Positions 5,756 through 11,031 of a stretch of 11,031 nucleotides of DNA are shown here, one piece after another. The notes below the pieces were generated by a model. The model saw only the letters and a program-made list of their open reading frames with translations. It was not told where the DNA came from and made no database searches. Source of the DNA: Leptotrichiaceae bacterium (lineage in GTDB: Bacteria > Fusobacteriota > Fusobacteriia > Fusobacteriales > Leptotrichiaceae). Made by a program: the position numbers and the translations under genes. How positions within the stretch are numbered: the stretch's first letter is position 1; each line of letters starts with the position of its first letter. The DNA is taken from positions 1 through 11,031 of the forward strand of contig JAUNKI010000059.1 of NCBI GenBank assembly GCA_030532815.1, in the 5' to 3' direction.

Positions 5756-6670
5756 TTAAAATTTTTTCCATTTTTCAAAAATTTCTTTTATTACTTCCTG
5801 CTCACTTTTTTCCGAAAGATTGTATATTGTATAGTCTTTTTCTTTCCTGAACCATGTCAACTGCCTTTTGGCATATCTTCTACTTTCTTTTTTTATTTCT
5901 TCCACAGCTTTTTCAAATGAAATACTTCCGTCAAAATAATCAAAAAATTCCTTATAACCTATGGCGGTTATTTTATGTCTGCTATGACTATATTCATTGT
6001 ATATTCTCCGAACTTCCTTTTCGAGTCCCCCTCTTATCATCATATCCACTCTTCTGTTTATTCTGTCGTATATTTCCTCCCTGTTTCTCGTAAGAAATAT
6101 TTTAAGAAAATTGTAATTATTATTTTTTATATTTTCCGTTTTTAATTTGCTGAATTTTTTTCCTGTCAGAATACATACTTCAATAGCTCTTACAATTCTT
6201 ATTCTGTTGTTTATATTTATTTCATTAAAAGCTTTTTCATCAAGTTTTTTCAACTGTTGAGCTAATTCCTGCAAAGATTTTTCTTCCAGATTTTTTCTGA
6301 TTTTACTGTCTTTCGGAGGTAAAACGGAAAATCCGTCAGTCAGTGCTTTTATATAAAGTCCTGTACCTCCGACTATCATTATATTTTCCCCGTTTTTTTC
6401 CTTTTCTTTTAAAATTTCACTGGCTTTTTTTTCAAAATCTCCCACTGAATAATCTTCATCAGGTTCTACAATATCAAGCATATGATGTTTTATTCCCTGC
6501 ATTTCCTGAGAAGTAATTTTTGCAGTTCCTATGTCCATTTTTCTATATATCTGTACCGAATCCGCAGAAATAATGTCCGCCTTTATTTCCTTTGCAAGAG
6601 TTACGGACATATCGGTTTTTCCTACACCTGTGGGACCGCTTATTACAAGTCCCTTAAAAAAATTTCCCAT
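5756..6670 (-). CDS. miaA: tRNA dimethylallyltransferase
   Basis: The 304-residue enzyme transfers a dimethylallyl group to N6 of adenosine 37 in tRNAs that read codons starting with U, which stabilises codon-anticodon pairing. Visible features are the P-loop GPTGVGKT (12-19), the SADSVQIYRKMDIGTAK segment with the catalytic Asp37 and Gln40, GGTGLY in the middle of the protein, and the C-terminal KRQLTWFR motif. The length is normal for the family. It starts 35 bases after obgE, with AGGTGA about 10 bases before the ATG, and is followed 34 bases later by the orphan EIIA. Co-transcription with obgE is likely. No hfq gene follows, unlike in many bacteria. Confidence 0.96.
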   Translation of the reverse strand: MGNFFKGLVISGPTGVGKTDMSVTLAKEIKADIISADSVQIYRKMDIGTAKITSQEMQGIKHHMLDIVEPDEDYSVGDFEKKASEILKEKEKNGENIMIVGGTGLYIKALTDGFSVLPPKDSKIRKNLEEKSLQELAQQLKKLDEKAFNEININNRIRIVRAIEVCILTGKKFSKLKTENIKNNNYNFLKIFLTRNREEIYDRINRRVDMMIRGGLEKEVRRIYNEYSHSRHKITAIGYKEFFDYFDGSISFEKAVEEIKKESRRYAKRQLTWFRKEKDYTIYNLSEKSEQEVIKEIFEKWKKF

Positions 6671-6705
6671 TTTTTATTTTCACCTATTTTTAATAAATCA
6701 TCTGA

Positions 6706-7989
6706 TTATATGACGTACTCAAACTCATATCCTGCAATTACTATTATATCCCCTTCTTCCACTCCCGCATTTTCAAGTTCTACTTCCATTCCCAAAGTTC
6801 TCATTACCTGCAGAAAATTTATAATTCCCTCATCTCCGGTAAAAACATATTTTCTGAGAACATCGTCTACTATTCTTCCGTCAACTTCAAATATATGGTC
6901 TTCAAGTTTTTTTATAATCCAGTCATCTTTCCTGTTCATTTCCCTTAACAGTTCTTCAACAGGATATTCTTCTTCCAGTTCCTCTCTCGGAATTTCCTTT
7001 ATCATTTCCCATGCTTTCATGATAACCTGTTTTATTCCTTCATTTGCTATAACCGAAACAGGATAAACATACTTTATTCCCTGCTCTTTTATAAATTTTT
7101 TAAACTTTTCATATTTTTCATCGTCATAAAGCATGTCAATTTTATTTGCTACTACAAGCTGAGGTTTCTTCCCTAATTTTTCACTGTAATTTTCAAGTTC
7201 CTTATTGATTTTAAGAAAGTCTTCTTCAGGAGTTCTGCCGTCCATTCCAGATATATCCACAATATGTATAATTATTTTACATCTTTCTATATGTTTCAAA
7301 AATCTGTCACCAAGTCCTACACCTTCATGAGCTCCTTCTATCAGTCCGGGAATATCCGCTATTACAAAACTTTCTTCTTCCCCTACTCTTACTACTCCCA
7401 GTTTAGGCTTTAATGTCGTAAAATGATATCCTGCAACTTTTGAATTTGCCGCAGACACTTTATTTATAAAACTTGATTTTCCTACACTCGGATAACCTAC
7501 CAATGCAGCATCCGCCAACAGTTTCAGCTCAAGCTTCACTTTCAGTTCAGCTCCTTCTCTTCCACTTTCAGCTATTCTCGGAGCTTTCCTTACTGAAGAC
7601 TTGAAATGAATATTTCCCCTTCCGCCGTCTCCGCCTTTTAAAAACACAGTTTTTTCATTGGGAATGCTTAAATCCAAAAGAAGTTTATCCGTCTCAAAAT
7701 CTCTTATCATAGTTCCCACAGGTACTTTTATTATAAGATCATTTCCGGATTTACCTGTAGAACGTGCTGAAGAACCTTTTTCACCGTTTCCCGCCTGAAA
7801 TTTTTTACTGCTTTTGAAATCAACAAGTGTATTTATATTAGGATCCGCAAGGAAAATAATATCTCCTCCTTTTCCGCCATCTCCGCCGTCAGGACCTCCA
7901 AATTGTACAAATTTCTCTCTCCTGAATGTTGCTGCACCGTCTCCGCCGTTTCCGGATATTACGGTAATTACACTTTCATCTATAAACAT
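6706..7989 (-). CDS. obgE: Obg-family GTPase (ObgE/CgtA)
   Basis: The 427-residue, usually essential GTPase binds the 50S subunit and links ribosome assembly to growth and the stringent response. The N-terminal Obg fold (1-158) has the typical glycine-rich strands (GNGGDG, GGPDGGDGGKGGD, GGDGGRGN). The G domain shows G1 GYPSVGKS (165-172), G2 TT (191-192), G3 DIPG (212-215), G4 NKID (282-285) and G5 SVIA (312-315). The C-terminal OCT domain spans about 355-427. The domain order and length match the longer Obg proteins of low-GC bacteria. The SD AGGGAGA lies about six bases before the ATG, and a weak -10-like TAGAAT lies at 8023-8028. It heads the obgE-miaA-EIIA cluster, 108 bases after the AlkD-like gene. 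Confidence 0.97.
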   Translation of the reverse strand: MFIDESVITVISGNGGDGAATFRREKFVQFGGPDGGDGGKGGDIIFLADPNINTLVDFKSSKKFQAGNGEKGSSARSTGKSGNDLIIKVPVGTMIRDFETDKLLLDLSIPNEKTVFLKGGDGGRGNIHFKSSVRKAPRIAESGREGAELKVKLELKLLADAALVGYPSVGKSSFINKVSAANSKVAGYHFTTLKPKLGVVRVGEEESFVIADIPGLIEGAHEGVGLGDRFLKHIERCKIIIHIVDISGMDGRTPEEDFLKINKELENYSEKLGKKPQLVVANKIDMLYDDEKYEKFKKFIKEQGIKYVYPVSVIANEGIKQVIMKAWEMIKEIPREELEEEYPVEELLREMNRKDDWIIKKLEDHIFEVDGRIVDDVLRKYVFTGDEGIINFLQVMRTLGMEVELENAGVEEGDIIVIAGYEFEYVI

Positions 7990-8097
7990 TTCTTTCTCCC
8001 TAAATTAAATATCATTTATATTATTCTATCACGTTTATATGAAAAATAAAAGATTGTATATCTGATTACAACTGTTTTATGACCTTTCCGTAATATT

Positions 8098-8754
8098 TCA
8101 AATATATTTACTTCCTTCTTTTATACTTAATTTTGCCATTCTGTCCTTATTTTTTTGAATAAATTTTCTTACCCAATCAGGATTTGTCTTGCTGTAATCT
8201 CTTAATGCCCAACCTATTGCCTTATTAATGAAAAATTCAGTCTGCCCTAAATTATTTTCCAATATTTTTTCCAGCAGGTCCGTATCCGTTTTTCCTTTTC
8301 TAAGAAGCTGATGATCTATCGCTATTCTTCTGAGCCATATATTTTCATCAATACTCCATTTTAAAAGAATATTGTTTACCTGAGGATATTTCAAAGCTAT
8401 TCCGCCTATAATCATGTCAAGATTATCAACTGTATCCCACCATGATTTTAACAAAATGAGTTTTTTCAATTCAGGTATATCTCCATCTGTTAAAAAATCT
8501 TTTACTGTCTGTATATAATCAAGAGCTACATACTGTAACTCTCTGTATTCATTTTCCCAGCATCTGTTTATAAAATTCCAGTCTATTTTCCTTTCTTTTT
8601 TAGCTTCCTTAAACAGATTTTTGAACAGTTTTCTGCGTTCAGGAGTTCTTATTCCTATATATTTAAATTTATTCAACATGTATGAGGACATTTTTTCAGC
8701 TTCTTTTTCATTTTTATAACTTACTATTTCTCCAAAAATTTTTTCAAATTCCAT
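8098..8754 (-). CDS. AlkD-type DNA alkylation repair glycosylase
   Basis: This 218-residue HEAT-like-repeat protein is of the AlkD family, which removes N3- and N7-alkylated purines, including bulky ones, without base flipping. Trp106 and Asp110 (in SWWDTVDNLD), Arg143 (in WLRRIAIDH) and Trp182 (in IGWALRDYSKTNPDWV) line up by order and spacing with the Bacillus cereus AlkD active-site set Trp109, Asp113, Arg148 and Trp187, so the protein looks catalytically intact. The SD AAGAAGG sits about seven bases before the ATG. It starts 43 bases after the VOC gene and probably shares its transcript. Both could belong to a damage or detoxification response, but nothing in the promoter region identifies a regulator. 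Confidence 0.92.
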   Translation of the reverse strand: MEFEKIFGEIVSYKNEKEAEKMSSYMLNKFKYIGIRTPERRKLFKNLFKEAKKERKIDWNFINRCWENEYRELQYVALDYIQTVKDFLTDGDIPELKKLILLKSWWDTVDNLDMIIGGIALKYPQVNNILLKWSIDENIWLRRIAIDHQLLRKGKTDTDLLEKILENNLGQTEFFINKAIGWALRDYSKTNPDWVRKFIQKNKDRMAKLSIKEGSKYI

Positions 8755-8797
8755 ATTTTACCTTCTTATATTTATATAGTCCATTTTTAATTAAAGA

Positions 8798-9157
8798 TTA
8801 TTCTTTCCTATAATCAGTCATTCCAAATCTGTTTCCGAAAGGATCTTCAAATTCAACGGCATTTCCTGTTCTAATGGGAAAAGGTGATGTCAGAAATTTT
8901 ATATTTTTATTTTTCATTTTTTCATATTCTTCTGAAACATTATTCACGACAAACCATATTGTCGGTTTTGTATCGGGAAATTTGTTTTTATCTTTGAGAA
9001 TTATTGCCGCTTCTTCATTACCTATATTAAAAGCAATCATTCCCATATCAGAAAAATCAAATTTTATTTCCAAACTCAGTATATCTTTGTAATATTTCTT
9101 AGCTTTTTCCAAATCGTCTACAGTTAGGAAAAGATTATCGTATCCTTTTAATTTCAT
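8798..9157 (-). CDS. VOC-superfamily (glyoxalase/bleomycin-resistance fold) protein, no histidines
   Basis: This 119-residue single-domain member of the vicinal oxygen chelate superfamily has an N-terminal module with LFLTVDDLEKAKKYYKDIL and a C-terminal module ending in the typical VEFEDPFGNRFGMTD. The length is normal. The protein contains no histidine at all, so the usual His ligands of metal-dependent glyoxalases and dioxygenases are absent. Only the glutamates of the EFEDPFGN segment could contribute to a metal site. It may therefore bind a ligand without metal catalysis, as some VOC antibiotic-sequestration proteins do. GGAGG lies six bases before the ATG, and the AlkD-like gene follows. 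The substrate is unknown. Confidence 0.85.
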   Translation of the reverse strand: MKLKGYDNLFLTVDDLEKAKKYYKDILSLEIKFDFSDMGMIAFNIGNEEAAIILKDKNKFPDTKPTIWFVVNNVSEEYEKMKNKNIKFLTSPFPIRTGNAVEFEDPFGNRFGMTDYRKE

Positions 9158-9194
9158 AGCTATCCTCCATTTTTATTTTATAATTTCCATTATA

Positions 9195-9223
9195 ATTATA
9201 TCGAACTTTCGTTTAAAATTAAA
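9195..9223 (-). promoter_or_regulatory. Candidate promoter of the VOC-alkD pair
   Basis: On the minus strand a good -10 box, TATAAT (9195-9200), lies about 40 bases before the VOC start codon. With a 17-base spacer the -35 position reads only TTTAAT (9218-9223). The short palindrome CGAAAGTTCG lies in the spacer. The weak -35 suggests low activity or dependence on an activator. Confidence 0.35.
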
Positions 9224-9267
9224 TTGTAATAGTAACATACATTTGGATTATAGTAAAACCCAATATT

Positions 9268-9382
9268 CAAATTATTTCAACGAAAAAATCCGGAAATGAG
9301 CGTTTAGAAAAATCACTGTCTAAGCGAAGCGAGTTTGTGATTTTTTAGTGAATAGAGTGTTTCTGAATTTGGAAATAATTTG
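9268..9382. repeat. 115-bp imperfect palindrome, MITE-like
   Basis: Perfect 11-bp terminal inverted repeats (CAAATTATTTC at 9268-9278 and GAAATAATTTG at 9372-9382) enclose partly complementary arms and a perfect 9-bp inner stem (AAAAATCAC at 9308-9316 with GTGATTTTT at 9337-9345). The 20-base apical loop has GCGAAGC at its centre (9324-9330), a sequence known to form an unusually stable DNA mini-hairpin. There is no coding capacity. The organisation resembles a miniature inverted-repeat element or a REP-like palindrome; no target-site duplication was identified. Confidence 0.55.
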
Positions 9383-9426
9383 TGTTGGTAGTTCTTTGTC
9401 AAAATTTTGTAACCGGTAGCCGGAGT

Positions 9427-9450
9427 GCGAGGGCGGCAACAAGCCCTCAC
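9427..9450. repeat. GC-rich hairpin repeat, copy 2
   Basis: An 8-bp stem (GCGAGGGC at 9427-9434 with GCCCTCAC at 9443-9450) with one imperfect pair, which becomes a G-U wobble in a minus-strand transcript, around the loop GGCAACAA. It matches the hairpin at 254-279. The arm GTTGGTAGTTCTTTGTCAAAA (9384-9404) resembles the complement of 221-240 beside the first copy. Both copies lie downstream of minus-strand genes. Confidence 0.6.
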
Positions 9451-9507
9451 GGAAAAAAAGTATAAATTTTTTTGTTTCGTTCTTTGTTTACAAAAAATTT
9501 CATAAAA

Positions 9508-10245
9508 CTATACTATGACAACATTATCAAGTCCATTTCCTTCAGCTATTTTTTTCAAATTTTTCATATATTCATCATCGGGAGTATATGCTTTCAGTAT
9601 ATGTTCCCTTACACCGTTCTGTCTGTATTTTATAATTTTATACTTTAGACTTCTATCATATTCGGCAATTAGCTTGCTTATATTTTCTACCGTTTTTTCA
9701 TTATCGATTATTTCAGGTACAATAACCGTTCTTACTTCATATATTTTACCTAGTTCTACAAGATATTTAAAATTCTTTATTACATTTTCGTTACTTATTC
9801 CCGTCATTAATATATGGTCTTTTTCATTAAAGGCTTTTATATCAATCATTACCTTATCGAGAATATCTATAAATTTTTTTTTCTCTTCTGTCCATAAAGG
9901 TATTGAACAATTGCTGTCTACAAAGCAGGTCAATCTTTTCCACTTCTTTTTTATTTCGATAAACAGTTCTGTAAGAAACTGCCATTGTAGGGAACATTCC
10001 CCTCCTGAAACGGTTATTCCGGAAATAAACGGAGCCACATTTTCTATTTCTTTCAGAATATCCCCTACACTCATAACAGTTATATCTTCAGGAATATTCC
10101 TGCTTTTTTCTCTAAATATTTCTATTGTTTCAGGATTATGACAATAAAGGCAGTCATAATTACAGCCCTGAAAAAATATTGACAGCCTGTTACCCGGGCC
10201 GTCAACATTGCTGAAAGGTATTATTTTATTGACAATTCCTTTCAT
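9508..10245 (-). CDS. yjjW: YjjW-type glycyl radical enzyme activase (radical SAM)
   Basis: The 245-residue radical-SAM enzyme uses a [4Fe-4S] cluster and S-adenosylmethionine to place a glycyl radical on its partner, here the YjjI-like protein encoded just upstream. The cluster motif is CX3CX2C (Cys28, Cys32, Cys35 in QGCNYDCLYCHNP), preceded by the activase signature IIPFSNVDGPGNRL (8-21). The SAM-binding SGGE is at 80-83, and VMIDIKAF lies further on. The segment between the cluster motif and the SGGE region has no cysteines, so the extra ferredoxin-like cluster domain I expect in the longer Escherichia coli YjjW is missing and the protein is PflA-sized. The start overlaps the yjjI-like stop by one base, with AGAGG in front, indicating translational coupling. 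Confidence 0.88.
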   Translation of the reverse strand: MKGIVNKIIPFSNVDGPGNRLSIFFQGCNYDCLYCHNPETIEIFREKSRNIPEDITVMSVGDILKEIENVAPFISGITVSGGECSLQWQFLTELFIEIKKKWKRLTCFVDSNCSIPLWTEEKKKFIDILDKVMIDIKAFNEKDHILMTGISNENVIKNFKYLVELGKIYEVRTVIVPEIIDNEKTVENISKLIAEYDRSLKYKIIKYRQNGVREHILKAYTPDDEYMKNLKKIAEGNGLDNVVIV

Positions 10246-11031
10246 TATTCATTTCCTCTTATTTTTCTTTCCAGTATTTTTGAATTTTCCCTTGCTCCTA
10301 AACCGAATACAACTGTCTGCTGTATTACCTGCTCATTTCTGTGCAGTTTTTCCATTTCGGATTTTTTAACTAAATATCCTGTAATCCTTATTACGTCTGC
10401 ATCGGTAGAATATACTGAAAAATATCTCATTCCTTCTTTAAATGCTCCTTTTATAATATCCAGAATGGATTCGGGATTCTTTGAAGCCATTTCATCAAAA
10501 GGAAAAATATCCCCTATACCGGACTTGAAATAAGGATGAAATTTTGCTGTCTGTTTTATATGTTTAGGCAATGCAGGTTCATCTCCGATAGGTATTCTAC
10601 AACCCGGACTTATTCCGTAATCTGTATCTATTCCCACCTGTGCATGAAGCACATAATGATCATCGGTAATTTCACAATATTTCACTTTATAATTATGAAC
10701 ATATTCCTGAAGTTTTTCTATAATTTTTACTCCCAGATCATCGGCATAGCTGTTTCGTCCAAATCTGTCTTCCTGTTTTTCCGCACCTATTATTTTATTT
10801 ACACATTCAGCCAGTCCCACTACTCCGAACATTCCGCTGAACCTGTCTCTATGTATGAGCTGTTCCTTTGCAAGAAAACTTGATTCAAAAAAACCACTCT
10901 CTTCCACTAAAAATCTTACTCTTTCGTCCATATATCTCGCCATTCTGTTTACGGCATCAGGCAATACACGATTAAGAAAAACTTCTTCATTTTCCGCTTC
11001 ATCAGCCAGCTTTGCAAGATTAAGTCTTACA
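10245..11031 (-). CDS. yjjI: YjjI-family glycyl radical enzyme, C-terminal part
   Basis: The frame is open to the window edge, giving 261 residues of the C-terminal half; the true start lies to the right of 11031. The glycyl radical motif RITGY is present, with the radical glycine 44 residues from the C-terminus (codon 10377-10379), as expected for this superfamily. The family name rests on the pairing with a YjjW-type activase and overall resemblance to YjjI proteins, whose reaction is not established. The thiyl cysteine normally lies well over 200 residues before the glycine and is probably in the missing part. Other segments, such as TDYGISPGCRIPIGDEP, look conserved but I cannot assign a role to them. 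The enzyme would work only under anaerobic conditions because the radical is destroyed by oxygen. Confidence 0.85.
   Translation of the reverse strand, partial: VRLNLAKLADEAENEEVFLNRVLPDAVNRMARYMDERVRFLVEESGFFESSFLAKEQLIHRDRFSGMFGVVGLAECVNKIIGAEKQEDRFGRNSYADDLGVKIIEKLQEYVHNYKVKYCEITDDHYVLHAQVGIDTDYGISPGCRIPIGDEPALPKHIKQTAKFHPYFKSGIGDIFPFDEMASKNPESILDIIKGAFKEGMRYFSVYSTDADVIRITGYLVKKSEMEKLHRNEQVIQQTVVFGLGARENSKILERKIRGNE

Larger units (their letters stand above)
9158..9507. other. Gene-free stretch between yjjW-like and VOC genes
   Basis: These 350 bases carry no credible gene. From right to left they hold A/T-rich sequence after the yjjW-like stop codon, GC-rich hairpin copy 2, a CCGG-TAG-CCGG mini-hairpin (9413-9423), a 115-bp imperfect palindrome and the candidate VOC promoter. 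The mixture looks like an accumulation of small non-coding repeats. Confidence 0.7.

Noticed and set aside
6482..7066. Plus-strand open frame of 194 codons across the miaA-obgE junction
   Set aside because: Antisense to two well-conserved genes, with low-complexity Ser/Phe/Ile content and no recognisable motif.
8798..9157. VOC protein as fosfomycin or bleomycin resistance protein
   Set aside because: The fold is shared by many functions, the histidine ligands needed for fosfomycin-type enzymes are absent, and no resistance-specific motif could be recognised.
9268..9452. CRISPR array or phage attachment site
   Set aside because: There are no regularly spaced repeats, no cas or integrase genes and no tRNA in the window; the structure is palindromic.
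9515..10141. Plus-strand open frame of 208 codons opposite the yjjW-like gene
   Set aside because: It lies entirely antisense to a gene with clear radical-SAM motifs, and its Phe/Ser/Ile-rich translation shows no domain. It is a composition shadow.
10245..10964. YjjI-like gene starting at the TTG at 10964
   Set aside because: The frame stays open to the window edge with sensible protein sequence, and no SD precedes that codon, so the gene is truncated by the window instead.

Overview
The window is AT-rich. Every gene I accept lies on the minus strand, with Shine-Dalgarno (SD) sequences of the GGAGG type. The base composition, the gene set (a glycyl radical enzyme pair, lactose-type PTS genes, an Obg-MiaA cluster) and a dispersed GC-rich hairpin in otherwise AT-rich spacers suggest an anaerobic, sugar-fermenting member of the Fusobacteriota, most likely Leptotrichiaceae. 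That placement is inference from style, not from a marker gene.

Right edge (transcription runs right to left): the C-terminal half of a YjjI-family glycyl radical enzyme, cut by the window edge, overlaps by one base its YjjW-type radical-SAM activase. A gene-free stretch of about 350 bases follows (9158-9507). It holds a GC hairpin and a 115-bp imperfect palindrome that looks like a MITE-type repeat. Next come a VOC-superfamily protein and an AlkD-type DNA glycosylase (probably one operon), then obgE, miaA and an orphan fructose/Ntr-type EIIA domain, closely spaced in one direction.

Middle and left: a YheO-like PAS/helix-turn-helix regulator has its own near-consensus promoter. It is followed by an intergenic strip full of inverted repeats and then a sugar operon. 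The operon order is lactose/cellobiose-type EIIA, an unrecognised small membrane protein, EIIB, EIIC, and a GH170/MupG-like (former DUF871) 6-phosphosugar hydrolase. The proposed job is uptake and phosphorylation of a disaccharide through EIIA, EIIB and EIIC, followed by cytoplasmic cleavage of the phosphorylated product by the MupG-like enzyme. The neighbouring regulator is a candidate controller. The hydrolase also has a well-formed promoter of its own.

The leftmost 321 bases carry no gene. They hold a second copy of the GC hairpin and a perfect-consensus promoter firing leftward out of the window. Several starts differ from the longest open frame. The clearest is the lactose-type EIIA, whose longest frame begins inside the -35 box of the operon promoter. 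No CRISPR array, tRNA, rRNA, insertion-sequence transposase or confirmed new system was seen. The least explained items are the small membrane protein inside the PTS operon, the compact YjjW lacking a ferredoxin insert, the histidine-free VOC protein and the palindromic repeats.
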